Positions 1 to 10,621 of a DNA stretch of 64,000 bases are shown one piece after another. Each line of letters opens with the position of its first letter. The stretch's first letter is position 1. Origin of the DNA: Osmia lignaria lignaria (lineage: Eukaryota; Arthropoda; Insecta; Hymenoptera; Megachilidae). The notes under the pieces were generated by a model that made no database searches, was not told the DNA's origin, and saw only the letters and a program-made list of their open reading frames with translations. The stretch spans positions 10,665,501-10,729,500 of the forward strand of contig NW_027478166.1 of NCBI RefSeq assembly GCF_051020975.1, written 5' to 3'. Both the position numbers and the translations under genes were made by a program.

Positions 1-85
1 GATCAGATGCGTAGTTCTCGAGATATATCAAGATATTTAAAAGTTCCGAAGCCGCACCAACATAATAGAGATACAGAAACACCGT

Positions 86-227
86 GGCCCCTTTCTTTGA
101 GATAACTCTGCACTATTGCGAGCTGCAAATGCCACTTCCAGCTTAGCTGTGCAGAAGAAGAACAACAAGAAGAAGAAATATCTCGAAATATGTCCGTCAG
201 GCCCCTTCCCTTGAGATAAATCTGCAA
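86..227 (+). repeat. Internal degenerate duplication within the monomer (114-bp offset)
   Basis: The 28 bases at 86-113 and at 200-227 match at 24 positions (ggcccctt, ttgagataa and tctgca are shared). The offset of 114 bp is 38 codons, which is why the minus-strand frame shows the same peptide motif twice. Weaker similarity continues downstream (gcgagctgcaaatg against gcgagctatggcaaaatg), with about 12 extra bases in the second copy. The monomer probably arose in part by an old internal duplication. The pair is present in every monomer. Confidence 0.8.
153..178 (+). repeat. Purine-rich triplet tract (GAA/CAA)
   Basis: A 26-base run of AGA/GAA and CAA triplets occurs in every monomer. Two of the three independent 3-bp deletions in the array fall in it (35735, and the 39915 family), as does an A/G change giving gaggaag in many units. 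Slippage in short triplet runs explains this. On the minus strand it encodes the Ser-rich stretch of the open frame. Confidence 0.85.
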
Positions 228-324
228 ATATCTCGGAAACAAAGAGAGCTATGGCAAAATGTTAAGAGACCTTTTTTGTAGAGAATTAAGTTTCCTACTT
301 TTCATGTTCTACGATATTTTTTGA

Positions 325-549
325 TCAGATGCGTAGTTCTCGAGATATATCAAGATATTTAAAAGTTCCGAAGCAGCACCAACATAATAGAGATACAGAA
401 ACACCGTGGCCCCTTTCTTTGAGATAACTCTGCACTATTGCGAGCTGCAAATGCCACTTCCAGCTTAGCTGTGCAGAAGAAGAACAACAAGAAGAAGAAA
501 TATCTCGAAATATGTCCGGCAGGCCCCTTCCCTTGAGATATATCTGCAA
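325..549 (-). other. Example of the recurrent minus-strand open frame (not called as a gene)
   Basis: Each monomer has a frame of about 74 codons on the minus strand, from the TTG of the ggcccctt-proximal block to a TGA overlapping the GATCAG start. It is open in roughly 194 of 199 copies. The predicted peptide has two similar LQIYLKGRG / VQSYLKERG-type segments 38 residues apart, a Ser/Cys-rich run from the triplet tract, and no recognisable domain, signal peptide or membrane segment. The start is TTG and the consensus has no in-frame ATG. In C-class and other gatcgg (or aatcgg) units the TGA becomes CGA and the frame runs to 84 codons. Variants between copies mostly change amino acids. I regard it as non-coding. 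Confidence 0.6.
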
Positions 550-597
550 ATATCTCGGAAACGAAGCGAGCTATGGCAAAATGTTAAGATACCTTTT

Positions 598-622
598 TTG
601 TAGAGAATTATGTTTCCTACAA
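598..622 (+). repeat. Tail hairpin TTGTAG...CTACAA
   Basis: There is a perfect 6-bp inverted repeat (598-603 and 617-622) with a 13-base loop, in the tail type that precedes B units. In the other tail type, ending ctactttt, only GTAG/CTAC pairs. In the 320-bp monomers the loop is 11 bases. It sits next to a T6 run. No termination or processing role is claimed. Confidence 0.65.
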
Positions 623-966
623 TTTATGTTCTATGATATTTTTTGATCAGAAGCGTAGTTTTCGAGATATGTCGAGATATTTAAAAGTTCCGAAGCCGCA
701 CCAACATAATAGAGATACAGAAACACCGTGGCCCCTTTCTTTGAGATAACTCTGCACTAGTGCGAGCTGCAAATGCCACTTCCAGCTTAGCTGTGCAGAA
801 GAAGAACAACAAGAAGAAGAAATATCTCGAAATATGTCCGTCTGGCCCCTTCCCTTGAGATATATCTGCAAATATCTCGGAAACGAAGCGAGCTATGGCA
901 AAATGTTAAGAGACGTTTTTTGTAGAGAATTATGTTTCCTACAATTTATGTTCTATGATATTTTTT

Positions 967-1288
967 GATCAGAAGCGTAGTTTTCGAGATATATCGAGAT
1001 ATTTAAAAGTTCCGAAGCCGCACCAACATAATAGAGATACAGAAACACCGTGGCCCCTTTCTTTGAGATAACTCTGCACTAGTGCGAGCCGCAAATGCCA
1101 CTTCCAGCTTAGCTGTGCAGAAGAAGAACAACAAGAAGAAGATATATCTCGAAATATGTCCGACAGGCCCCTTCCCTTGAGATAAATCTGCAAATATCTC
1201 GGAAACGAAGCGAGCTATGGCGAAATGTTAAGAGACCTTTTTTGTAGAGAATTAAGTTTCCTACTTTTTATCTTCTATGATATTTTTT
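967..1288 (+). repeat. Representative B-class monomer
   Basis: This unit carries the B-class variant set: gatcagaagcg, ttttcgag (no CTCGAG), atatcgagat, cactagtgcgag and ccgcaaatg. It sits after a tail reading aattatgtttcctacaattt, the tail type that usually precedes B units. The link between a tail and the next unit's left end shows that exchanged blocks span the arbitrary GATCAG boundary. It also has local marks (cgacaggcc, ggcgaaatg, tatcttct) shared with units at 3864, 24787, 39915, 40556 and 60502, which makes it a traceable sub-variant. Confidence 0.9.
982..1154 (+). repeat. Long-range inverted repeat within the B-class monomer
   Basis: The 13 bases at 982-994 (tttcgagatatat) are the exact reverse complement of 1142-1154 (atatatctcgaaa). 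In most B units 11 bases pair (tttcgagatat with atatctcgaaa). In A units, where the left arm reads ttctcgag, only about nine pair. A third tatctcgg copy lies about 50 bases further right. The dyad could form a stem in single strands or bind a dimeric protein, but no function can be shown. Confidence 0.7.
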
Positions 1289-1410
1289 GATCAGATGCGT
1301 AGTTCTCGAGATATATCAAGATATTTAAAAGTTCCGAAGCCGCACCAACATAATAGGGATACAGAAACACCGTGGCCCCTTTCTTTGAGATAACTCTGCA
1401 CGATTGCGAG

Positions 1411-1429
1411 CTGGAAATGCCACTTCCAG
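1411..1429 (+). repeat. Hairpin CTGGAA-(7)-TTCCAG in one variant class
   Basis: In units with ctggaaatg, CTGGAA (1411-1416) and TTCCAG (1424-1429) form a perfect 6-bp inverted repeat with a 7-base loop. In the common ctgcaaatg units one pair is lost. The c-to-g change is almost always linked to ccagttta in place of ccagctta just to the right, so the two were spread as one block. Confidence 0.65.
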
Positions 1430-1610
1430 TTTAGCTGTGCAGAAGAAGAACAACAAGAAGAAGAAATATCTCGAAATATGTCCATCAGGACCCTTCCCTT
1501 GAGATAAATCTGCAAATATCTCGGAAACGAAGCGAGCTATGGCAAAATATTTAGAGACCTTTTTTGTAGAGAATAATGTTTCCTACAATTTACGTTCTAT
1601 GATATTTTTT

Positions 1611-2897
1611 GATCAGAAGCGTAGTTTTCGAGATATATCGAGATATTTAAAAGTTCCGAAGCCGCACCAACATAATAGAGATACAGAAACACCGTGGCCC
1701 CTTTCTTTGAGATAACTCTGCACTAGTGCGAGCTGCAAATGCCACTTCCAGCTTAGCTGTGCAGAGGAAGAACAACAAGAAGAAGAAGTATCTCGAAATA
1801 TGTCCGTCAGGCCCGTTCCTTTGAGCTGAATCTGCAAATATCTCGGAAACGAAGCGAGCTATGGCAAAATGTTAAGAGACGTTTTTTGTAGAGAATTATG
1901 TTTCCTACAATTTATGTTCTATGATATTTTTCGATCAGAAGCGTAGTTTTCGAGATATATCGAGATATTTAAAAGTTCCGAAGCCGCACCAAGATAATAG
2001 AGATACAGAAACACCGTGGCTCCTTTCTTTGAGATAACTCTGCACTAGTGCGAGCCGCAAATGCCACTTCCAGCTTAGCTGTGCAGAAGAAGAACAACAA
2101 GAAGAAGAAATATCTCGAAATATGTCCGTCAGGCCCCTTCCCTTGAAATAAATCTGCAAATATCTCGGAAACGAAGCGAGCTATGGCAAAATGTTAAGAG
2201 ACCTTTTTTGTAGAGAATTAAGTTTCCTACTTTTTATGTTGTATGATATTTTTCGATCAGACGCGTAGTTCTCGAGATATATCGAGATATTTAAAAGTTC
2301 CGAAGCCGCACCAACATAATAGAGATACAGAAACACCGTGGCCCCTTTCTTGAGACAACTCTGCACTAGTGCGAGCCGCAAATGCCACTTCCAGCTTAGC
2401 TGTGCAGAGGAAGAACAACAAGAAGAAGAAGCATCTCGAAATATGTCCGTCAGGCCCGTTCCTTTGAGCTGAATCTGCAAATATCTCGGAAACGAAGCGA
2501 GCTATGGCAAAATGTTAAGAGACGTTTTTTGTAGTGAATTATGTTTCCTACAATTTATGTTCTATGATATTTTTTGATCAGAAGCGTAGTTTTCGAGATA
2601 TATCGAGATATTTAAAAGTTCCGAAGCCGCACCAACATAATAGAGATACAGAAACACCGTGGCTCCTTTCTTTGAGATAACTCTGCACTAGTGCGAGCCG
2701 CAAATGCCACTTCCAGCTTAGCTGTGCAGAAGAAGAACAACAAGAAGAAGAAATATCTCGAAATATGTCCGTCAGGCCCCTTCCCTTGAGATAAATCTGC
2801 AAATATCTCGGAAACGAAGCGAGCTATGGCAAAATGTTAAGAGACCTTTTTTGTAGAGAATTAAGTTTCCTACTTTTTATGTTCTATGATATTTTTT
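1611..2897 (+). repeat. Tandem dimer duplication (1611-2254 and 2255-2897)
   Basis: The units at 1611 and 2255 share the right-end variant gcccgttcctttgagctg and a c/g change in the triplet tract (gaggaag, then gaagtatc or gaagcatc). The units at 1933 and 2576 share ccgtggctcctttc. The order is therefore repeated as a 644-bp dimer. The second copy is 643 bp because of a one-base deletion in its first unit. Confidence 0.8.
2255..2575 (+). repeat. 321-bp monomer with one-base deletion
   Basis: One T is missing from the ccctttctttgag block (reads ccctttcttgag near 2344-2355), and gagacaactc replaces gagataactc. This is the only indel seen inside the minus-strand open frame that is not a multiple of three. 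It breaks the frame in this copy. Confidence 0.9.
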
Positions 2898-3219
2898 GAT
2901 CAGATGCGTGGTTCTCGAGATATATCAAGATATTTAAAAGTTCCGAAGCCGCACCAACATAATAGAGATACAGATACACCGTGGCCCCTTTCTTAGAGAT
3001 AACTCTGCACTATTGCGAGCTGCAAATGCCACTTCCAGCTTAGCTGTGCAGAAGAAGAACAACAAGAAGAAGAAATATCTCGAAATATGTCCGTCTGGCC
3101 CCTTCCCTTGAGATATATCTGCAAATATCTCGGAAACGAAGCGAGCTATGGCAAAATGTTAAGAGACCTTTTTTGTAGAGAATTATGTTTCCTACTTTTT
3201 ATGTTCTATGATATTTTTT
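2898..3219 (+). repeat. Monomer with a stop in the minus-strand frame
   Basis: A T-to-A change gives tcttagagat at 2991-3000. On the minus strand this makes TAA (2993-2995) in the recurrent frame, and the frame is otherwise like its neighbours. The tail is hybrid, with aattatgtttcc followed by tactttttatg, mixing the usual B-preceding and A-preceding tails. Confidence 0.85.
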
Positions 3220-4185
3220 GATCAGATGCGTAGTTCTCGAGATATATCCAGATATTTAAAAGTTCCGAAGCCGCACCAACATAATAGAGATACAGAAACA
3301 CCGTGGCCCCTTTCTTTGAGATAACTCTGCACTATTGCGAGCTGCAAATGCCACTTCCAGCTTAGCTGTGCAGAAGAAGAACAACAAGAAGAAGAAATAT
3401 CTCGAAATATGTCCGTCAGGCCCCTTCCCTTGAGATAAATCTGCAAATATCTCGGAAACGAAGAGAGCTATGGCAAAATGTTAAGAGACCTTTTTTGTAG
3501 AGAATTAAGTTTCCTACTTTTCACGTTCTACGATATTTTTTGATCAGATGCGTAGTTCTCGAGATATATCAAGATATTTAAAAGTTCCGAAGCAGCACCA
3601 ACATAATAGAGATACAGAAACACCGTGGCCCCTTTCTTTGAGGTAACTCTGCACTATTGCGAGCTGTAAATGCCACTTCCAGCTTAGCTGTGCAGAAGAA
3701 GAACAACAAGAAGAAGAAATATCTCGAAATATGTCCGGCAGGCCCCTTCCCTTGAGATATATCTGCAAATATCTCGGAAACGAAGCGAGCTATGGCAAAA
3801 TGTTAAGATACCTTTTTTGTAGAGAATTATGTTTCCTACAATTTATGTTCTATGATATTTTTTGATCAGAAGCGTAGTTTTCGAGATATATCGAGATATT
3901 TAAAAGTTCCGAAGCCGCACCAACATAATAGAGATACAGAAACACCGTGGCCCCTTTCTTTGAGATAACTCTGCACTAGTGCGAGCCGCAAATGCCACTT
4001 CCAGCTTAGCTGTGCAGAAGAAGAACAACAAGAAGAAGAAATATCTCGAAATATGTCCGACAGGCCCCTTCCCTTGAGATAAATCTGCAAATATCTCGGA
4101 AACGAAGCGAGGTATGGCGAAATGTTAAGAGACCTTTTTTGTAGAGAATTAAGTTTCCTACTTTTTATCTTCTATGATATTTTTT
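3220..4185 (+). repeat. Three-monomer segment duplicating 1-644 plus 967-1288, with one monomer missing
   Basis: The units at 3220, 3542 and 3864 match those at 1, 323 and 967 by rare shared variants. These are aacgaagagagc with a ttttca-gttctacg tail, then gaagcagcacc with ccggcagg and agatacctttt, then cgacaggcc with ggcgaaatg and tatcttct. The B unit at 645-966, which lies between the second and third in the first copy, is absent here. One copy has therefore lost or gained exactly one monomer. The offset of the first two units is 3219 bp (ten monomers, one of them 321 bp). Confidence 0.85.
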
Positions 4186-4507
4186 GATCAGATGCGTAGT
4201 TCTCGAGATGTATCAAGATATTTAAAAGTTCCGAAGCCGCACCAACATAATAGAGATACAGAAACACCGTGGCCCCTTTCTTTGAGATAACTCTGCACTA
4301 TTGCGCGCTGCAAATGCCACTTCCAGCTTAGCTGTGCAGAAGAAGAACAACAAGAAGAAGAAATATCTCGAAATATGTCCGTCAGGCCCCTTCCCTTGAG
4401 ATAAATCTGCAAATATCTCGGAAACGAAGCGAGCTATGGCAAAATGTTAAGAGACCTTTTTTGTAGAGAATTAAGTTTCCTACTTTTTACGTTCTATGAT
4501 ATTTTTC

Positions 4508-7500
4508 GATCAGAGGCGTAGTTCTCGAGATATATCAAGATATTTAAAAGTTCCGAAGCCGCACCAACATAATAGAGATACAGAAACACCGTGGCCCGTT
4601 TCTTTGAGATAACTCTGCACGATTGCGAGCTGGAAATGCCACTTCCAGTTTAGCTGTGCAGAAGAAGAACAACAAGAAGAAGAAATATCTCGAAATATGT
4701 CCGTCAGGCCAGTTCCTTTGAGCTGAATCTGCAAATATCTCGGAAACGAAGCGAGCTATGGCAAAATGTTAAGAGATGTTTTTTGTAGAGAATTATGTTT
4801 CCTACAATTTATGTTCTATGATATTTTTTGATCAGAAGCGTAGTTTTCGAGATATATCGAGATATTTAAAAGTTCCGAAGCCGCACCAACATAATAGGGA
4901 TACAGAAACACCGTGGCCCCTTTCTTTGAGATAACTCTGCACTAGTGCGAACCGCAAATGCCACTTCCAGCTTAGCTGTGCAGAAGAAGAACAACAAGAA
5001 GAAGAAATATCTCGAAATATGTCCGTCAGGCGCCTTCCCTTGAGATAAATCTGCAAATATCTCGGAAACGAAGCGAGCTATGGCAAAATGTTAAGAGACC
5101 TTTTTTGTAGAAAATTAGGTTTCCTACTTTTTATGTTCTATGATATTTTTTGATCAGATGCGTAGTTCTCGAGATATATCAAGATATTTAAAAGTTCCGA
5201 AGCCGCACCAACATAATAGAGATACAGAAACACCGTGGACCCTTTCTTTGAGATAACTCTGCACTATTGCGAGCTGTAAATGCCACTTCCAGCTTAGCTG
5301 TGCAGAAGAAGAACAACAAGAAGAAGAAATATCTCGAAATATGTCCGTCAGGCCCCTTCCCTTGAGATATATCTGCAAATATCTCGGAAACGAAGCGAGC
5401 TATGGCAAAATGTTAAGAGACCTTTTTTGTAGAGAATTAAGTTTCCTACTTTTTATGTTGTATGATATTTTTCGATCAGAGGCGTAGTTCTCGAGATATA
5501 TCAAGATATTTAAAAGTTCCGAAGCCGCACCAACATAATAGAGATACAGAAACACCGTGGCCCCTTTCTTTGAGATAACTCTGCACGATTGCGAGCTGGA
5601 AATGCCACTTCCAGTTTAGCTGTGCAGAAGAAGAACAACAAGAAGAAGAAATATCTCGAAATATGTCCGTCAGGCCAGTTCCTTTGAGCTGAATCTGCAA
5701 ATATCTCGGAAACGAAGCGAGCTATGGCAAAATGTTAAGAGACGTTTTTTGTAGAGAATTGTTTCCTACAATTTATGTTCTATGATATTTTTTGATCAGA
5801 AGCGTAGTTTTCGAGATATATCGAGATATTTAAAAGTTCCGAAGCCGCACCAACATAATAGGGATACAGAAACACCGTGGCCCCTTTCTTTGAGATAACT
5901 CTGCACTAGTGCGAGCCGCAAATGCCGCTTCCAGCTTAGCTGTGCAGAAGAAGAACAACAAGAAGAAGAAATATCTCGAAATATGTCCGTTAGGCCCCTT
6001 CCCTTGAGATAAATCTGCAAATATCTCGGAAACGAAGCGAGCTATGGCAAAATGTTAAGAGACCTTTTTTGTAGAGAATTAAGTTTCCTACTTTTTATGT
6101 TCTATGATATTTTTTGATCAGATGCGTAGTTCTCGAGATATATTAAGATATTTAAAAGTTCCGAAGCCGCACCAACATAATAGAGATACAGAAACACCGT
6201 GGCCCCTTTCTTTGAGATAACTCTGCACTATTGCGAGCTGTAAATGCCACTTCCAGCTTAGCTGTGCAGAAGAAGAACAACAAGAAGAAGAAATATCTCG
6301 AAATATGTCCGTCAGGCCCCTGCCCTTGACATATATCTGCAAATATCTCGGAAACGAAGCGAGCTATGGCAAAATGTTAAGAGACCTTTTTTGTAGAGAA
6401 TTATGTTTCCTACAATTTATGTTCTATGATATTTTTTGATCAGAAGCGTAGTTTTCGAGATATATCGAGATATTTAAAGGTTCCGAAGCCGCACCAACAT
6501 AATAGAGATACAGAAACACCGTGGCCCCTTTCTTTGAGATAACTCTGCACTAGTGCGAGCCGCAAATGCCACTTACAGCTTAGCTGTGCAGAAGAAGAAC
6601 AACGAGAAGAAGAAATATCTCGAAATATGTCCGTCAGGCCCCTTCCCTTGAGATATATCTGCAAATATCTCGGAAACGAAGCGAGCTATGGCAAAATGTT
6701 GAGAGACCTTTTTTGTAGAGAATTAAGTTTCCTACATTTTATGTTCTATGATATTTTTTGATCAGATGCGTAGTTCTCGAGATATATCAAGATATTTAAA
6801 AGTTCCGAAGCCGCACCAACATAATAGAGATACAGAAACACCGTGGCTCCTTTCTTTGAGATAACTCTGCACTATTGCGAGCTGGAAATGCCACTTCCAG
6901 TTTAGCTGTGCAGAAGAAGAACAACAAGAAGAAGAAATATCTCGAAATATGTCCGTCAGGCCCCTGCCCTTGAGATATATCTGCAAATATCTCGGAAACG
7001 AAGCGAGCTATGGCAAAATGTTGAGAGACCTTTTTTGTAGAGAATTATGTTTCCTACAATTTATGTTCTATGATATTTTTTGATCAGAAGCGTAGTTTTC
7101 GAGATATATCGAGATATTTAAAAGTTCCGAAGCCGCACCAACATAATAGAGATACAGAAACACCGTGGCCCCTTTCTTTGAGATAACTCTGCACTAGTGC
7201 GAGCCGCAAATGCCACTTCCAGCTTTGCTGCGCAGAAGAAGAACAACAAGAAGAAGAAATATCTCGAGATATGTCCGTCAGGCCCCTTCCCTTGAGATAA
7301 ATATGCAAATATCTCGGAAACGAAGCGAGCTATGGCAAAATGTTAAGCGACCTTTTTTGTAGAGAATTAAGTGTCCTACTTTTTATGTTCTATGATATTT
7401 TTTAATCAGATGCGTAGTTCTCGAGATATATCAAGATATTTAAAAGTTCCGAAGCCCCACCAACATAATAGAGATACAGAAACACCGTGGCCCCTTTCTT

Positions 7501-8047
7501 TGAGATAACTCTGCACTATTGCGAGCTGCAAATGCCACTTCCATCTTAGCTGTGCAGAGGAAGAACAACAAGAAGAAGAAATATCTCGAAATTTGTCCGT
7601 CAGGCCGGTTCCTTTGAGCTGAATCTGCAAATATCTCGGAAACGAAGCGAGCTATGGCAAAATGTTAAGAGACGTTTTTTGTAGAGAATTATGTTTCCTA
7701 CAATTTATGTTCTATGATATTTTTTGATCAGAAGCGTAGTTTTCGAGATATATCGAGATACTTAAAAGTTCCGAAGCCGCACCAACATAATAGAGATACA
7801 GAAACACCGTGGCCCCTTTCTTTGAGATAACTGTGCACTAGTGCGAGCCGCAAATGCCACTTCCAGCTTAGCTGTGCAGAAGAAGAACAACAAGAAGAAG
7901 AAATATCTCGAAATATGTCCGTCAGGCCCCTTCCCTTGAGATAAATCTGCAAATATCTCGGAAACGAAGCGAGCTATGGCAAAATGTTAGGAGACCTTTT
8001 TTGTACAGAATTATGTTTCCTACTTTTTATGTTCTATGATATTTTTT
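4508..8047 (+). repeat. Region of near-alternating A/A' and B monomers (dimeric pattern)
   Basis: The left-end classes in order are A'(4508), B(4830), A(5152), A'(5474), B(5794), A(6116), B(6438), A(6760), B(7082), A(7404), B(7726). The alternation continues with interruptions to about 21 kb. Each A or B left end is normally preceded by its own tail type, so the alternation is a genuine 644-bp dimer register. The last five monomers (6438-8047) are an older copy of the segment found again at 17382-18991 and 19314-20923. The shared marks are aaggttcc with ttacagc and aacaacgag, then ggctcctttc, then aaatatgc with aagcgacc and aagtgtcc, then ccccacc, then gatacttaaaag with aactgtgc. Confidence 0.8.
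5474..5793 (+). repeat. 320-bp monomer (first of three)
   Basis: Two bases are missing in the tail, which reads gagaattgtttcctac where others have gagaattatgtttcctac. The unit is A' class and has the ggccagttcctttgagctg right end. The same deletion recurs at 9336 and 10622 in the same sequence context, so the three are copies of one event and act as tracers of segment duplication. Confidence 0.92.
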
Positions 8048-9013
8048 GATCAGACGCGTAGTTCTCGAGATATATCAAGATATTTAAAAGTTCCGAAGCC
8101 GCACCAACATAATAGAGATACAGAAACACCGTGGCCCCTTTCTTTGAGATATCTCTGCACTATTGCGAGCTGCAAATGCCACTTCCAGCTTAGCTGTGCA
8201 GAAGAAGAACAACAAGAAGAAGAAATATCTCGAAATATGTCCGTGAGGCCCCTTCCCTTGAGATAAATCTGCAAATATCTCGGAAACGAAGCGAGCTATG
8301 GTAAAATGTTAAGAGACCTTTTTTGTAGAAAATTAGGTTTCCTACTTTTTATGTTCTATGATATTTTTTGATCAGATGCGTAGTTCTCGAGATATATCAA
8401 GATATTTAAAAGTTCCGAAGCCGCACCAACATAATAGAGATACAGAAACACCGTGGCCCCTTTCTTTGAGATAACTGTGCACTAGTGCGAGCCGCAAATG
8501 CCACTTCCAGCTTAGCTGTGCAGAAGAAGAACAACAAGAAGAAGAAATATCTCGAAATATGTCCGTCAGGCCCCTTCCCTTGAGATAAATCTGCAAATAT
8601 CTCGGAAACGAAGCGAGCTATGGCAAAATGTTAGGAGACCTTTTTTGTACAGAATTATGTTTCCTACTTTTTATGTTCTATGATATTTTTTGATCAGACG
8701 CGTAGTTCTCGAGATATATCAAGATATTTAAAAGTTCCGAAGCCGCACCAACATAATAGAGATACAGAAACACCGTGGCCCCTTTCTTTGAGATATCTCT
8801 GCACTATTGCGAGCTGCAAATGCCACTTCCAGCTTAGCTGTGCAGAAGAAGAACAACAAGAAGAAGAAATATCTCGAAATATGTCCGTGAGGCCCCTTCC
8901 CTTGAGATATATCTGCAAATATCTCGGAAACGAAGCGAGGTATGGTAAAATGTTAAGAGACCTTTTTTGTAGAAAATTAGGTTTCCTACTTTTTATGTTC
9001 TATGATATTTTTT
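7726..9013 (+). repeat. Tandem dimer duplication (7726-8369 and 8370-9013)
   Basis: The units at 7726 and 8370 share aactgtgcactag, gttaggagacc and gtacagaattatg. The units at 8048 and 8692 share gatcagacgcg, gagatatctctgc, ccgtgaggcc and a tatggtaaaatg mark. The unit at 8370 has an A-type left end (ttctcgag, atcaag) joined to the B-type right half of 7726, so it is a recombinant and not a simple copy. Confidence 0.82.
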
Positions 9014-9335
9014 GATCAGATGCGTAGTTCTCGAGATATATCAAGATATTTAAAAGTTCCGAAGCCGCACCAACATAATAGAGATACAGAAACACCGTGG
9101 CCCCTTTCTTTGAGATAACTCTGCACGATTGCGAGCTGGAAATGCCACTTCCAGTTTAGCTGTGCAGAAGAAGAACAACAAGAAGAAGAAATATCTCGAA
9201 ATATGTCCGTCAGGCCCCTTCCCTTGAGATATATCTGCAAATATCTCGGAAACGAAGCGAGCTATGGCAAAATGTTAAGAGACCTTTTTTGTAGAGAATT
9301 AAGTTTCCTACTTTTTATGTTGTATGATATTTTTC

Positions 9336-9655
9336 GATCAGAGGCGTAGTTCTCGAGATATATCAAGATATTTAAAAGTTCCGAAGCCGCACCAACATAA
9401 TAGAGATACAGAAACACCGTGGCCCCTTTCTTTGAGATAACTCTGCACGATTGCGAGCTGGAAATGCCACTTCCAGTTTAGCTGTGCAGAAGAAGAACAA
9501 CAAGAAGAAGAAATATCTCGAAATATGTCCGTCAGGCCAGTTCCTTTGAGCTGAATCTGCAAATATCTCGGAAACGAAGCGAGCTATGGCAAAATGTTAA
9601 GAGACGTTTTTTGTAGAGAATTGTTTCCTACAATTTATGTTCTATGATATTTTTT
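9336..9655 (+). repeat. 320-bp monomer (second of three)
   Basis: It has the same two-base tail deletion (gagaattgtttcctac) and the same A' class and right end as the unit at 5474. It is the third unit of the first tetramer copy. Confidence 0.92.
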
Positions 9656-10621
9656 GATCAGAAGCGTAGTTTTCGAGATATATCGAGATATTTAAAAGTT
9701 CCGAAGCCGCACCAACATAATAGGGATACAGAAACACCGTGGCCCCTTTCTTTGAGATAACTCTGCACTAGTGCGAGCCGCAAATGCCACTTCCAGCTTT
9801 GCTGCGCAGAAGAAGAACAACAAGAAGAAGAAATATCTCGAAATATGTCCGTCAGGCCCCTTCCCTTGAGATAAATCTGCAAATATCTCGGAAACGAAGC
9901 GAGCTATGGCAAAATGTTAGGAGACCTTTTTTGTACAGAATTATGTTTCCTACTTTTTATGTTCTATGATATTTTTTGATCAGACGCGTAGTTCTCGAGA
10001 TATATCAAGATATTTAAAAGTTCCGAAGCCGCACCAACATAATAGAGATACAGAAACACCGTGGCCCCTTTCTTTGAGATATCTCTGCACTATTGCGAGC
10101 TGCAAATGCCACTTCCAGCTTAGCTGTGCAGAAGAAGAACAACAAGAAGAAGAAATATCTCGAAATATGTCCGTGAGGCCCCTTCCCTTGAGATAAATCT
10201 GCAAATATCTCGGAAACGAAGCGAGGTATGGTAAAATGTTAAGAGACCTTTTTTGTAGAAAATTAGGTTTCCTACTTTTTATGTTCTATGATATTTTTTG
10301 ATCAGATGCGTAGTTCTCGAGATATATCAAGATATTTAAAAGTTCCGAAGCCGCACCAACATAATAGAGATACAGAAACACCGTGGCCCCTTTCTTTGAG
10401 ATAACTCTGCACGATTGCGAGCTGGAAATGCCACTTCCAGTTTAGCTGTGCAGAAGAAGAACAACAAGAAGAAGAAATATCTCGAAATATGTCCGTCAGG
10501 CCCCTTCCCTTGAGATATATCTGCAAATATCTCGGAAACGAAGCGAGCTATGGCAAAATGTTAAGAGACCTTTTTTGTAGAGAATTAAGTTTCCTACTTT
10601 TTATGTTGTATGATATTTTTC

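Larger units (their letters stand above)
1..322 (+). repeat. Representative A-class monomer (first unit in window)
   Basis: This unit shows the monomer anatomy. GATCAG is at 1-6. The A-class marks are gatgcg, ttctcgag (contains CTCGAG) and atcaag. The centre accgtggcccc is near 80-91 and the A mark ctattgcg at 113-120. The dyad CAGCTTAGCTG is at 139-149 and the purine triplet tract at 153-178. The second ggcccctt block starts at 200 and tatctcggaaac lies near 229-240. The tail has a T6 tract at 272-277, aattaagtttcctac, and a T-run ending at the next GATCAG. GC is 126/322 (39%), counted on this unit with two bases set to consensus. It differs from the consensus by 'aacaaagagag' at 238-248 and 'ttttcatgttctacg' in the tail, marks shared with the unit at 3220. 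Confidence 0.95.

Noticed and set aside
1..322. tRNA-derived or SINE-like pol III boxes (tggcaaaatg as an A box, gttccgaagcc as a B box).
   Set aside because: Neither fits the consensus fully (wrong base at key positions), the order and spacing are wrong, and no A-rich or target-site features exist.
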